A DNA stretch of 64,000 nt, from assembly GCA_963693315.1 (NCBI GenBank), contig OY856188.1, positions 265,355,114 through 265,419,113 on the forward strand, written 5' to 3'. Shown here in pieces: positions 23,599-34,929 of this stretch. The translations under genes were made by a program, and so were the position numbers. The DNA comes from Diogma glabrata (lineage: Eukaryota > Arthropoda > Insecta > Diptera > Cylindrotomidae). Within the stretch, counting starts at the first letter, position 1; each line of letters starts with the position of its first letter. The notes below the pieces were generated by a model that worked only from the letters and a program-made list of their open reading frames with translations, did no database searches and had not been told where the DNA came from.

Positions 23599-23665
23599 GC
23601 GTGTCTGCCCAAAGATTCGAGCCGGGCACTGACGAGGGTAGGTTCGAATCCGATCCGAAACACGT
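23599..23665 (+). ncRNA. Type III hammerhead ribozyme (unit 4/5 junction)
   Basis: Identical to the copy at 22051-22117, shifted by 1548 bp; the predicted cut is after position 23605. The partial unit downstream ends at about 23779. Confidence 0.92.
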
Positions 23666-23778
23666 AAAAAATGTGAATTGTAGTTTTTTTCTGAGAAACT
23701 TCAAACCATACCTTTGAATTGAAAATATTCCAATTACTTCTTTACTTACTTGAGTTTAATTGATCTCAAAAATCCAAA

Positions 23779-23792
23779 ATTTCCTAAAATTT
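23779..23792 (+). repeat. Right target-site duplication of the retrozyme array
   Basis: Exact repeat of 21529-21542; see that entry. Confidence 0.85.
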
Positions 23793-24029
23793 TTCTTTAC
23801 TAGTTTCGATTGACTCTAATTGTGTCCGAAATTCTTGTTTCAAATCTTGGCTTAAGCTTGTTTCCCTATTTTTTAAAAAAAATTTAGGGAACGGTCGATA
23901 GTATAGTTTCATAATTAGTCTGCAGATTGAATGGCTCAGCTTTAACGGAAATAAAAAAATATAAATAATCGATTAGTCAAATAATCACAGATAATCCTTC
24001 AGTTCACTTCTAAAATATGTGGTTGTAAA

Positions 24030-24350
24030 TCAGTGTTCTTCAGAATCATTATTTTTGATTGTGACAATGTCAGGAATTTGGAAAGAAATGGCTTCCTTCC
24101 TTCCTTTCTCATTTGAACGCATTTGCAAAACATAATGAACCTTGACATTCATTGTCATATTGACAGAATGCCGAAGGATTTCTTTGTCCGAATCAATAGT
24201 CTTAGGGGCGTTCAATCCACAAATGTTTAAAAAAAGCGTCCACCAACACCTCAGAACGCATATTGTTGTGGGACTTAGGAGTTAAAAAATGGCTATGTGT
24301 TGTTGAGACACATATTGTAATTCCTATAATACAACACTTTTTATGAAATA
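24030..24350 (-). repeat. Dispersed repeat shared with the gypsy remnant at 1.4 kb
   Basis: Read on the minus strand from 24345, this copies 1396-1590: GTGTTGTATTATAGGAATTA, CAATATGTGTCTCAACAAC, CTAAGTCCCACAACA, TCTGAGGTGTTG and a TTGTGGATTGAACGCC box all align in order. A 61-codon minus frame ending at 24030 extends it with no recognised motif. It is either a second decayed gypsy fragment or a repeat that inserted in both places. Confidence 0.6.
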
Positions 24351-24520
24351 TAAAACAATATTCAAAAAATGGATTTTTGATTATATTTTAAAAAACTTAT
24401 TTTATATGGATTTTTACAATTCAAGATGGCGCAAAATTTTTAATATTGAGATTAATATTTCAAAATGGCGCTAAAGGTTCACAATTTTTCTGTGCTAAAA
24501 AACAATCAGACTTTGAATGT
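24351..24520 (+). repeat. Dispersed repeat family R3, copy 1
   Basis: Homologous to 46790-46930 in the same orientation. Shared boxes are a TTTTATATGGATTTTTA/TTTTATATGGAGTTTTA pair, TTTCAAAATGGCGCTA, a GTTCAC(A/G)ATTTTT box and CTGTGCTAAAAAA. Non-coding. Confidence 0.65.
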
Positions 24521-26923
24521 CGAGTGTTTTGGCCGTGATTCATGTAAAATTGTCTGTCAGACAAAAAAATATTCGCTTTGATTGGTTGAGGGTAACAATT
24601 TTTTATCGTACGATAATCTTTTTAATTGTAGGACAAAAATAGTATTTTAAACATTCTTCTTCTTTTGCTTAAGATATAAAACAAATCCTAGAAAGTTTTC
24701 GTTTCGCCTGTTAAACAATATATCTGAAAAATTAATTTTTAAATTAAATTCTTTAACATGAATCATGGCCCCTAACCAGCCAGAATTCTAATATACTTTC
24801 AACCAGTTTTAAGTTCCAAATTTAAATTTGAAGTATTTGTATCCCAATTCCTCCAGTTATGTAACCCACCCGAATCACTGAAATCGTCTTCTGTCACAGA
24901 TAAATATAAATTGCCAAAATATTAATGGTGATTACATAAAAACAAGACAATTTTGTGAGCATCGTTATCGTTTTGTAATCCAAATAAATCAGAAAAAACT
25001 TCATAATCACGATATCTGTTAATCTGTAATCTCCAAATAAATTAATACAAAAAAAGACGAAAAAAATCTAAAAACTGAAATTATTTAAAAAATTAATTGA
25101 AATATTTTTTTTTTGTATTTTAAATCCAAAAAAAAAAACTGCTAAATTGTTTAATCATGACAGAAAAAAAAATCTAATTTAACATGCAATGAAATTTAAT
25201 TTATTTTTTGTACTTAAACTGATTTCGCTTTAATTATGTTTTAAATTAAATACTTTTAAAATTAGGGGAACAAGGTAACGTGAACTAAATCGTTGACATT
25301 TAAAAGTAATAACTTAATACCATTGATGACAACTATGAAAATTAATTTTATTTTAATTTGGTGTTACAAAACCAATATTATTGTGAAAAAGTCGAAATAC
25401 AAGTTTGGGTTGGATAGGGTGATATAAAAGATGGTTGGTAAACTGTTACCCAAGTTGTTGGATTTTAATTTTTGGTATTTTTAGAGTATTAAATATATTA
25501 TCCTGTAAATCTAATTAAATTATGAATTTTCATATTAGAAGCAAAACCAAAATCACATCAGCTTAAAAATACTGGGACATCGATCTCCAAAAGAATCAAA
25601 TGTTAAATTTGATAATTAATCCTAAACCCTAAAATACGTTATCCTTTGATAAATACTTGCTTTTATTATGATAAATCCTTTCGTTTCAAAACATTGTAAA
25701 ACAAATCATGTAAAACATATTTACGCAAGAATGATTTCAATAAAATAACCGCTTTTTGGTAAACCGAAAATGAAAATATTTAGGAAAAAAAATAACAGCT
25801 TTTGATATTTTGATGAACTTTCATAAAAGCTTCTTCTACATATTAACAAAAAATTATACACAAATTTTATTATACTAAATTATATCGTATCTAAAACCGA
25901 AAACTGACTAAAGAATTTGAAGTTAGGAACTAAGAGAACAGAAAATTGGAAAAACCAAGCTTTTATATTTCTAAACAACATCATTAGGAGTTTGTTCTGT
26001 TTCCAACTGATTAATAAACATTGACAAAATGAAATTATCATTGACTGTGGGTTGTGGACTGTACTGTCTAATTCGATGGCCAAAAACGCGTCAAAAAATT
26101 AGGCCTCCTCAACAGAAAAAAAAAAAAGTCATAATTTTGAAAATAAGTGGAAAATTGTGCATTTGAAAATTACAAAATATATTATTTTTGACTACAAACA
26201 AATTTATAAAAGATAAATCACAACCCCTACGACAAGGTCAAAAATAATAAGACAGGAAAAATTTTTCACATATTATGGGAAAATACGTCGAAAACTTTGG
26301 TTTCGTAAATTACAAAAAAATTGTTTTGAGGTAGAAAAAAAATAACCTTTCATATGACACTCGTCAAGGTCGAAATTAATTTTTTTTCAAAATTTCCACT
26401 CCTAACTCCGATTAATATTTCAAATGCGACCGTTATGGTTTGTGTATAATCTTTTCAATATTTCCAATAACAGTGACAATTCAACTCACTAAATAAAGTT
26501 TCGATAAGGTCAAATAAAAACGCTTCATTTAGTATTTTTTAACAAATCAAAACGAATTATATCGATTATTTTTCTCTGGTGGGAAGGAACAGCGAATATT
26601 ATCGAATATTTTCGGCCTACTTAATATATTAATTTAAAACAAAAATTCACATACAAAATTATGTGAAAATGCAATTTGCAAATAGTAAAAATGTCCGTTT
26701 TCATTCATAAATGATTGCATGTTTATGTTTATTTGTCAAAAATAAATTACAAATTTATAACATTTATGCGCCTACTAAGATGAAATAATATTTAATTTTG
26801 TTAGAAGAAAAAATGACAACAAAGGATTATGTTGTATGAAATAATGTAACTATTTCTGTTTGTTAAATTGTCTGCTAAATACAACTCGTCACCAAATTAT
26901 TATTCGATTATTTTTCAACATTA
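24521..26923. other. AT-rich non-coding interval
   Basis: No gene or RNA recognised over about 2.4 kb. AAGGTCAAA/AAGGTCGAAA motifs recur at about 26235, 26364 and 26508 without clear periodicity. Confidence 0.45.
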
Positions 26924-27229
26924 CCCTCATGTACAGATGTAAATTCACCGGTAAAATATATTTGTGGTAATTTTACCGTAAAATTACCGGTAAGATTGGT
27001 AAAATTGGTAATATTGGTAAAATAAAAAACTCACAAAATATTTAAATATAGTTGCAAATTGCAATTTCATTTAATTCAAAATTGATGATCATCACAATCA
27101 TTTCTAGTTTATAAAAACACAAAATGCAAATCAAATATATTAATATCGAGTGTAAAAGTAAATATACTTACTCGCATAGTATCAGACAGCAAGAAACATA
27201 TGCAACAATGGAAAATTCTTTTATACCCC

Positions 27230-27360
27230 ATACATAAACGAAATTCAGCTGTTGTTCTTTTAGCAGGACATCCAGAAAACAGAGTACCCGCTTCTTTTGC
27301 AGCTGCAAAAATGCAACAAATCCTGAACACACTGGCTACAAAGATAACTGCTTTCTTCAC
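27230..27360 (-). pseudogene. Possible PIF1/Helitron helicase scrap (N-terminal)
   Basis: Within an 83-codon minus frame starting at 27360, the segment GTLFSGCPAKRTTAEFRL resembles the TLLxGGRTAHSxFxL box downstream of the Walker A loop in PIF1-like helicases. The Walker A loop itself is not visible. The match is short and uncertain. Confidence 0.35.
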
Positions 27361-28029
27361 TGTTATGTAAAATTATGCGTTTTTGAAAACACTGTCGTAT
27401 TCGAAAATGTTTAGGTATTACACATCGAATAGAAGTATGAAATGCATTTCAATGGCTCAAATGGAAACATCGAATGACAATTAACCGCATGCATTTTCAA
27501 TTAATCTTAATTTATTTAGACTATAATGCAGTCAAGCCGTTTCATCACATGTGGTTGGAAAATGAACGCGGTTCTATGCTTTTCCGGCAATTTAGAATTT
27601 TCAACGGCGTTAAACATGTCACTTTTTGCGTACTACACATGCCACTGCCCAACACTGAGATAGATGTATTAATTACGCAATACGTCACATCAAAATCTAA
27701 TTCATGCATTGTTTCTTTCTCGTTCAATATAAATAGCAAATGGCTAAAGATATTTGGCTTTAAAATTATATTATATGAACTTGCATTTTGCAGCAAAAAA
27801 TTACATCGGTGCGGTGATAATTGCTGCTGCATCGTTCAATGTGAAATTGGGTCGTGAATAAAACTACTACACAAGTGACCTTTGAGGGTTATTAACATGG
27901 ATAATCAGCAAACTGCCTATATCTGGGTATGGGAAAAACGTTCTTCATGGCAGCAATTTGATCCCGAAATAACAAAAATTTAACTTTTGCCTCATTGCTG
28001 TGTTATTGCTACCGGGTGAAAAAACTACC

Positions 28030-28245
28030 AACTCCAACCCACCGATCGACACAAGAAGACAAAATAGATGTTTGCCTAAAGTACTCTACTTTGTGGCAAC
28101 ACGTAGATACCGTAAAATTGCCTACACATATGGGTGTTCAGCTGTAAATCGATCGATCAGACGAGATATTCTCACAACAATATGCACGCAATTTTCAATT
28201 GCAGTACGGAGTGTCAACAAAAAAGCACAAACTCTAATGTATAGT
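28030..28245 (+). pseudogene. PIF1/Helitron helicase fragment
   Basis: In one plus-strand frame the translation reads PTHRSTQEDKIDVCLKYS, then LWQHVDTVKLPTHMGVQL, a stop, and DRSDEIFSQQYA. This aligns in order with the PIF1/Helitron box usually read as CLKSSxLWRHVxxLxLxTNMRVxL followed by AxxFSxxLLxIGNG. It is truncated on both sides, has an internal stop, and the remaining helicase motifs are absent. Known role of the family: 5'-to-3' DNA helicase, used by Helitrons for rolling-circle transposition. Its position inside a hAT-like element suggests capture or a nested insertion. Confidence 0.7.
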
Positions 28246-28375
28246 AAATAAAGATTATTCAAATTTAATTGCAATTTTACCAATTTTACCAAGCCTAAGT
28301 AATATTACGTAATATTACCAATTTTACCGATAATTTTACCATGGGTAATATTACTTTTACATCTGTACCCTCATG

Positions 28376-28704
28376 CCATTTGAGGCCTCAAATGACATTC
28401 GTAATAATGATTATGAAAAAAATAATCGACTATTATTTGACGACACGTGATATTAATTATATATGAATATTTTCAAATTTTTTCTTTTATAATGTTTGAA
28501 GTTAAGGAGAGGGGGGAGGAGGGGAGGGAAACAAACTAACGTTTTGATAATAACTCAACTAAGCAATCGATAATGTATTGAATATTTTTTGTAAATATTT
28601 CAATCTTTTTCGATTTTTCTAAATCAAACTAGATTTCTTAAAAATACAAATAAAAACAAATATTTGCAATTTTATGTGTTTAGTAGGCGTGGAAATAGTA
28701 CATT
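28376..28704. other. Non-coding, with a short G-rich patch
   Basis: A GAGAGGGGGGAGGAGGGGAG tract lies at about 28507-28527. Nothing else recognised. Confidence 0.4.
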
Positions 28705-28792
28705 GTATTACTAGTGTGAATGTGTTTTCCAAACAAGAGTTAGTTTAAGGCAAATAACTCGCGTTTGGAAAACGCATTCGCACTAGTAATAC
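28705..28792. repeat. 88-nt perfect-register hairpin
   Basis: The arms GTATTACTAGTGTGAATGTG...TTTTCCAAAC and GTTTGGAAAA...CGCATTCGCACTAGTAATAC pair over 30 bp with about three mismatches. An inner GAGTTA/TAACTC helix and a 12-nt loop complete it. It could be a microRNA-like precursor or a minimal foldback element; it lies in non-coding DNA. Confidence 0.75.
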
Positions 28793-30135
28793 ACACAATT
28801 TTTTGTAACAAGTGCATAAAATTTATAAATATTTATTTAATTGTTCATTTAATCATTTATTTAACAAAGTTATAAACAAATTTAAGATTTTTAAACAATT
28901 GAAGTACGCCATATTCGTTGTAATAGTTGTAAGTTATTATAGCTCGAAAAAATAAACATAAGAATCCAACTAAAAAAACACATAGTAATCCAACTGAGCT
29001 GTCAAAATTGTGAACTTTGAAAACCTAAATGAATTGTTTTTTCTTGCAATTCAAATGATGCAATGTGTTTAAGTTGTTTTTACTATATGGTAAGTTATTT
29101 ATTATTATTTTGGTATTTTAGTGCTATAAAAATATTATATACAGGATAGATTTAACTACAAATCTCACATGCAGGCGGCGTGCTAGCGGCGTGTACAAAA
29201 TATTTTGTGGTCATATGTGCGGAAAAGTAGTTTTTTCTTGTATTTTATTCTAGTACAAAATTACATTTTTTTTATGCATGTGTTACAAAAAATACATTTT
29301 ATATCTGAAGAAAATTTCAAGCTGATAGTTTGAAAGAAAATTATGCAGTAACGGACGAACACCGAAGTCTCACCAATAAGGTACCGCTTTTTCTTTTTCA
29401 AAGTATGGAACCCTCAAAAGGAATACAAAGTGATTTAAATCTTTTGCTTTTAGCCACGGTTGGATTTTGATATTAAGGACAAGAATTCAAATGTTAAGTC
29501 AGAAAGGTAGGATGGTGTGCATGTTGTACCCGGGTACTCGAGTATTTCAGCGAGTTATTCGTTTGTTCCCAAAAATACAATGTCTTTGAATAACGCAGAA
29601 CGCTGTACTACAGAACGGTATTTGTTATAATTTACTCTTCTGCATCTATAGACAACTTAAGGTTGAAGAACGTCCTCACAGTTCACGTCTACACACTCCT
29701 TTTTCTTCGTCACATTAGATGGAAATTTAAGCCGTTCTTATAATAATACGTTCCCATTTGCAATGTTACGAGAAATGATGTTCTAGTTTTATATTTGTCT
29801 TGATCTCATGCAGTTGCTGGCATATGTGCCAATCAATGATTAACCATGCCAAAATAAAAACCTGTATCTCAAAACTGGCTGTGACACCATTTAACATCAT
29901 CTGGGTTCTTAAAATCACAATACGAGTAGTAGAGTTCAGACTCTCAGTCATATCAGAGTTCAAAGATGGGAACCAAACCAAACCTACGCGTACCAAAAGA
30001 TCGGTCCGAGGAAAACTTTAATAATTTCACCCATTTAGTGGTGCCATAATTAAAAAATATCCCGGGGTTAAACAATTTAAATCAGTTACATTTTCTGTGA
30101 CAGGACATCGTTCGCTCTGCGAAAAGGAAGATACG
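28793..30135. other. AT-rich non-coding interval
   Basis: No gene or RNA recognised. Overlapping frames at 29766-30021 on both strands show no motif. The last 150 bases may be decayed 5' sequence of the Harbinger transposase that follows. Confidence 0.35.
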
Positions 30136-30139
30136 CATC

Positions 30140-31470
30140 TGCGAAAGGTAATTACTGCTGACGAAAGATTTGCAGCAACCCTCCGTTTTCTGGTCAATAG
30201 TGATTTATACAGTACTCTCATTTGCAAATGTCCAAAGCGTCAATTCGGCATAAAATTGGGAAGACATGTGACGTGATCTATGAAGTATTGAAAGGCGAAT
30301 ACTTGCTGGTAAATATTAAATTCAATTTTTATTCAAGTTATATTTTCATTCATTTCATTTTCATTCAAGTCATTTTTTTTTATAAATATAAATATTTTTT
30401 TATAAATATTTTTTTATAAATTTATAAATATAAATATAAATATATTAAATGCAATTTAGATTATAAATTTAAGTGTAATCACAATTACTCGAGTATTATG
30501 TTAATTTCGTCCAAAACGATGTCTTCGACGTTGACTCCATCTTTCACATGGTCCCTGAAACGAGGACGTGAAAATGCTCCCCAAGCATCGATGCGAGTAA
30601 GTTGAAGTTTCTTTATTACGTCCATTTCCTCTTTCATTTGGTTTATTATCATTTTTCATTGTGGATTGTATTCGATGCGCTGACGTTTCTTTTTTATTGC
30701 TGTGGCCGGTGGTTGGCTTAAAAAACTGTGCGAAGTTCCATTAGTGGATTCTAATGGAAAGAAATATTGAATGGTTTTGATAGCAAATGAAAATTTTCGA
30801 AATATTTGGGTGTCTTTGGTGGCAAAAACATTGAAATTAAAGCACTTGCCAGCTGTGGCTCAAATTGTTACAATTATAAACATCGTAATAGCATTTTCCT
30901 GATGGCAATAGTCGACAGCGACTATAAATTTATATACATCGATGTTCAGACGGAAGACTGTTCAGTCAGTAAGAAAATAACACTTTATAAATTAAAAAAA
31001 ACAAAAGTTGCAATAATAATTCAGATCTTTCACGTTATGGCAGATACCGGCTTTCTTCCGCATTAGAGACAACACTTTGAATTGTCCATCGTCATGACCA
31101 TTATCATCCACAACGAAAGCTGAATTCATAGTTGCAGATAACGTATGCCCCAAAAAGGAATACAACATGAAACCAAATGCACATAGAAAACTAAATATGA
31201 ATGAGCAAGAGGCGTGAAGTGTTGTTGAAAACGGGTTCGAAATTTGTGCCGCTACAATGTACGCTCTGCTGAGAACAATGACAATATAAAGCGAAGTAGG
31301 ATGAAAAAAAGTTTTGCTTGCCATATGCACTTTGCATAACATTCCTTACATCGAAAAATCAGTATATGCCACTGCTGCTGATTTCAATCGTGAGATTCTA
31401 TCTGACAATGGACAGGAAGTGCTTCCTGGCTACTGGTGAGAAAATTTTGAGGCTAACATAAACTCATGCG
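30140..31470 (+). pseudogene. PIF/Harbinger-type DDE transposase, decayed
   Basis: Plus-strand fragments occur in order across several frames. ITADERFAATLRFL (about 30153) is followed, after a frameshift, by IGKTCDVIYEVLKGEYLL (to about 30309) and a possible donor GTAAAT. The catalytic core region at 30806-30960 contains GKNIEIKALASCGSNCYN, NSIFLMAIVDSDYKF and IYIDV, matching the GxIDGKHIxIxxPxxSGSxYYNYK and SIVLMAxVDAxYKF boxes. At about 31122-31440, with stops, come a FIVADN/MKPNAHRKLNMNEQEA region, ENGFEICAA, TLHNIPY and DNGQEVLPGYW. The first Asp-containing GAID motif has become GVFGGK, and no continuous frame exists, so it is inactive. Intact proteins cut and paste PIF/Harbinger elements with TWA target sites. 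Confidence 0.82.
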
Positions 31471-32540
31471 GCGGCCTGTTCTGTCCGATGAATTTAAATA
31501 TTATTTCACCGGCGATCATGGTGCAATAATAGCTACTTACCAAATTGGATATGCGAATTTTTGGCTCTAATGTAATAAATTACATCAGAAACTTTAATAT
31601 CTTATAGATGGTAAACATATGTACTTTTATTTGTACTAATATTACTAAAATGTTTGTTTGTCCTGTAATTTGTGCGCAAGGTATACCATTTTGCCGTGCA
31701 ATTGTCCCCGTCACGAAATATTTTCATGCTGACATCAGATTAAAAATAAGAACCATGCAGACAAAATTGACACAATTTTTAAACACAAATACCATCGCAA
31801 AAAAACACCATAATTTTTTATTTTATTTATTTAATAATTTTTATTTTATTGGCGACACACAACAGTTGAAGTGCCAAATTGTAGGTTATTTTATTTGATA
31901 CACAATAACGTAACCTCAAAATTGTGTACAATAATCGTAAACTTGTTTGCAATATTTGTTATTGCCAAAATCATTGCCAATATATGCAGTTATGACTGTT
32001 ATGACGCGGATCTCTTGCAATGTTCGTTATTGCTCATCTCATGGGCAATGATATGACGAACCGTTTACACTACCATTGGACGAATATTGCTAAGTTCTGC
32101 AAAAGTCTTTAAGCAGCTTTACTTGAATTCCCTTGAATTTCCCTGAAAGTCCACGTCCCCCACTTTTTTGAATCATGTGAAAATAAAATTTCAATAATGT
32201 TGTCGCCAACTTCGACTGAATTTTTGTACCCACAATCAATTTGTTATTTAATGATGAATTAAATAAAAATGTGAATTATCAGTCAAATGACGTCTGCTTT
32301 TACTATAACCATATGTCCAAAGTTTTTATATTCAGCCATAAAGTTCACATACTCTGATTTGAGTATTGGATATTCGTGCATTTATCTTTCCATTGACAGG
32401 AATCTATATAGTCTTTAATGTCTCTCACTCTAGCTAGCTCAACAATTTAAAATAATAGAAAACACTTAATAATTTCGTTTAATGTCAAATGTCGATTTCT
32501 TAAGCTGAACGAAGATGAAAATATTTTGTAATGTGCCCGG
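31471..32540. other. AT-rich non-coding interval
   Basis: Short frames at 31608-32056 show no motif. They may include the 3' flank of the Harbinger element, but no terminal repeat was found. Confidence 0.35.
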
Positions 32541-32603
32541 TGAGGACCATGTAACAAATCACTGAATGTAAAACCATCCAGTGTTCTATTACATGGTCTC
32601 CAT
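32541..32603. repeat. Short imperfect hairpin
   Basis: GAGGACCATGTAACAAATCACTG-like and CAGTGTTCTATTACATGGTCTCC-like arms, about 23 nt each with a few mismatches, surround a loop of roughly 15 nt. Confidence 0.55.
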
Positions 32604-34339
32604 CGTTGTTTGTAATAATTTCAAAATTTTCTCAGTGTTGTGTTCTCATATACATGTCTCAACTAGCTATTAATTTGCATTTTAAAATAATTTGACAGAA
32701 AAATAAACAATCTTATATCCACTCAGTTCTAGTTTTCAAAAGAAATTATAAAAACTAAATCTAAATTTCTGCTATAAGACCTATGTAAATAAATTGTTCA
32801 TGCTGTTTAATTGAAAATTTTTAATTCACGAGTCTTTTATTATAATTATTTTGTTCTATTCAAATTTAAAAATCTTAACAAAATCCATCATCATTATCAT
32901 CTCTCATTATTAGGTTGAAACCAAAGAATTAAGTTAGATACAAAAACAAAGTATTCTCACAAAAGGAATCTAAGTTTTGTTTAATAAGAAAATGAAAAAT
33001 TTTAAGGCAATGACAATAGAAAATAGAAATTAAAAATTTATAGTTTTAGTTGAACAAAGGTTGAGACAATAATCTTATTGTCAAAATAATAAAATAAAAC
33101 AGAAGATAAATCTATCTGATAAAGAAACTGAAACGGTTGTTGACTTAGTTTTTTTTATTCAGTTTGCTTCCAAAAAATTTTCATTAAGGGTCATATTGAT
33201 TTAAAGTATTATGTGGGTTCAGTTAAAACAATTTTATTATTAATTTATATTTTATTTAATTCTTTATTACTAGTTCTTGGAGTTTTATAAGTTGTTCCAA
33301 TCACTAATCCTCCAAGTCTATATTCTTAACCCGACTACTAAAGACCTTCCGCATCTCAATGTTTTGTGTCTCTAGAAGCACAACAACGATTTCTCTGATC
33401 TGTCTTACCCTTCTCGGGAGAAAAATTATAACCTTGTAGAGGGTCGAGATATCATTTCCCATACTTGTCTTTAGAACATGTTTGCCTACTTCCAATTTTG
33501 GCAGTCATGTCATGAGGCAGTCAACCGAATGTTAGTCGTAGCATAACCTCAGCACTACCTCAACAAACTCTGGTAGGAAATGAATACTTCGAAACCCCAA
33601 TTAGGGGACCCAGTTTTTCAAATTAATTGTTTAAAGCAGAAGTTCAAATAAAATTTAGAAACGAATATTTGTTGCTAGTATATGTATCGCCACATTTTAT
33701 TTAAAATAATTTAACAGCCGACCTTCGTACACATTTCATTTAACTTCGCCTATATATTTCTTGTCTTAAATGAAATCACAGTATCGCGCACAACGAATTT
33801 GCAATGAAACCAAACTTAATAAAAAATGAGAGAAATATCTATTCGTAATCGATGTTAAAACGAGATATTCAATCGAATGAGCATCATTGAGTTACATTTT
33901 GATTGCATTAAATTAAATTAAATCATGTAAATTTTTTAATACAACTATTATTTTAAAATAACAAAAAATGAATTATAAAATTTGATAATCAAAATAAAAT
34001 TAATTTGTTATACAAAAATCTAAATTATGTGCTGAATCAATAAAGAATTTAATGGTTTTAAAAATCAAACGAGAAATTAAATAATTAAAATTTTAACAAA
34101 ATGTTTAAACTTTAATAGAAAATAAACGTCAAACAGCAACAAGTTAATATTTTTAACTTAATTTTACAAGTATAATTACAATGTGTTCCGCCATTAAGAT
34201 TATTATTGGAACATCACATTCTCCAGGTGCAATTAATTAAATTAAAATTCATTAAATTAAATTAATTAAGTCCAACTATTAAATAAAATATATCAATTAG
34301 CAAGTTGTTTTTTAATATAAAGTTTTTTATTTATATAAG
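32604..34339. other. AT-rich non-coding interval
   Basis: A 63-codon minus frame at 33304-33495 sits in a locally GC-richer patch (33300-33600) and could be a fragment of something once coding, but no motif was recognised. The rest is AT-rich. Confidence 0.4.
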
Positions 34340-34460
34340 AGATGTATCAAACTGGGGTTCATCTCCAGGACGTCCGGTCCGTAGATTGTTGTCTATAAAG
34401 ACCCGGTACAACAAATTGGCGCCGAAACAGGTGAGCCTCATGACCGAGAAATTAGCCGTT
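34340..34460 (+). mobile_element. LTR 3' end and primer-binding-site remnant
   Basis: A GC-richer block ends in GGTACAACAAAT and is followed by TGGCGCCGAAACAGG (34417-34431), which resembles the TGGCGCC-type tRNA primer-binding site just inside a 5' LTR. No gag or pol follows; the sequence breaks down by about 34600. Probably a solo fragment of an LTR retrotransposon. Confidence 0.5.
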
Positions 34461-34924
34461 GTTTCCACTTGTTGCGGATGAGTAATTTTAACAGCCAATT
34501 CGATTACCTGAGAAGGTAATCCTCAGACGGCTCGAAAGGTCCAAACAAACTGGCCCTTTGGAGGCATGGATCATATAAAGTTATTTGAGACACCCAATAA
34601 GATTATTAAATTCAAAAATCTCAATTCTATATAATTTTAACTGTAGATGAAATAAAAGCTAGGTTTATATAATTATTACCATTAAGTCAAAGTAGCTAGG
34701 TTAATTAGATCAAAAAAAGAAACGCAAACCATACTCAAAGTTAACGTCTCGATTGGAATATATCAAGCACTGATAAAGAAAGTATCGTAGTACCGAATCA
34801 GAAAACAATGTTGTATACTAAACGAATGCTAGAATAATATAAATATAAATATAAAAAGTTATAAAACAATAGTTGATGTTTAAATCTAAATACGGATCTG
34901 CATGTTAAATTTCATAGCTAACAC
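34461..34924. other. Non-coding interval
   Basis: The first 130 bases may be leader of the LTR element. Nothing recognised after that. Confidence 0.35.
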
Positions 34925-34929
34925 GATTC

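Larger units (their letters stand above)
21542..23779 (+). mobile_element. Tandem 516-bp hammerhead element array (candidate retrozyme)
   Basis: About 4.33 head-to-tail copies of a 516-bp unit lie between two 12-14 bp direct repeats. The period is exactly 516 (identical landmarks at 22051, 22567, 23083 and 23599) and I saw no differences between units, so amplification is recent. The first unit begins at the base after the predicted hammerhead cleavage site. The last stops after CTCAAAAATCCAAAA, part-way through a unit. Each unit holds a type III hammerhead, a pol III-like A/B box pair and about 450 bp of non-coding AT-rich sequence. A 72-codon minus-strand frame recurs in every unit but simply runs across the ribozyme antisense and is not taken as a gene. 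The flanking duplication and internal start indicate retroposition of a multimeric processed RNA; the enzyme must come from elsewhere. Confidence 0.88.
26932..28367 (+). mobile_element. hAT-like non-autonomous DNA transposon (1436 bp)
   Basis: The ends are perfect 12-bp inverted repeats: TACAGATGTAAA at 26932 and TTTACATCTGTA ending at 28367. They are flanked by the 8-bp duplication CCCTCATG (26924-26931 and 28368-28375). An 8-bp duplication is the hallmark of hAT elements. The subterminal zones are filled with GGTAAAATT/ACCGGTAA motifs on the left and their complements on the right, the sort of clustered sites bound by hAT transposases. No transposase is encoded, so the element would rely on one in trans. 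It carries two scraps of a PIF1/Helitron-type helicase in opposite orientations (see next entries), so its interior was assembled from other mobile DNA. Confidence 0.88.

Noticed and set aside
21897..23663. Four identical 72-codon minus-strand frames as a repeated protein gene
   Set aside because: They recur only because the DNA repeats every 516 bp, and they run antisense across the hammerhead. The predicted protein matches nothing and has no coding bias.
27474..27857. 127-codon gene inside the hAT-like element
   Set aside because: A long minus-strand frame overlaps it and neither matches a known family; it is likely chance within captured DNA.
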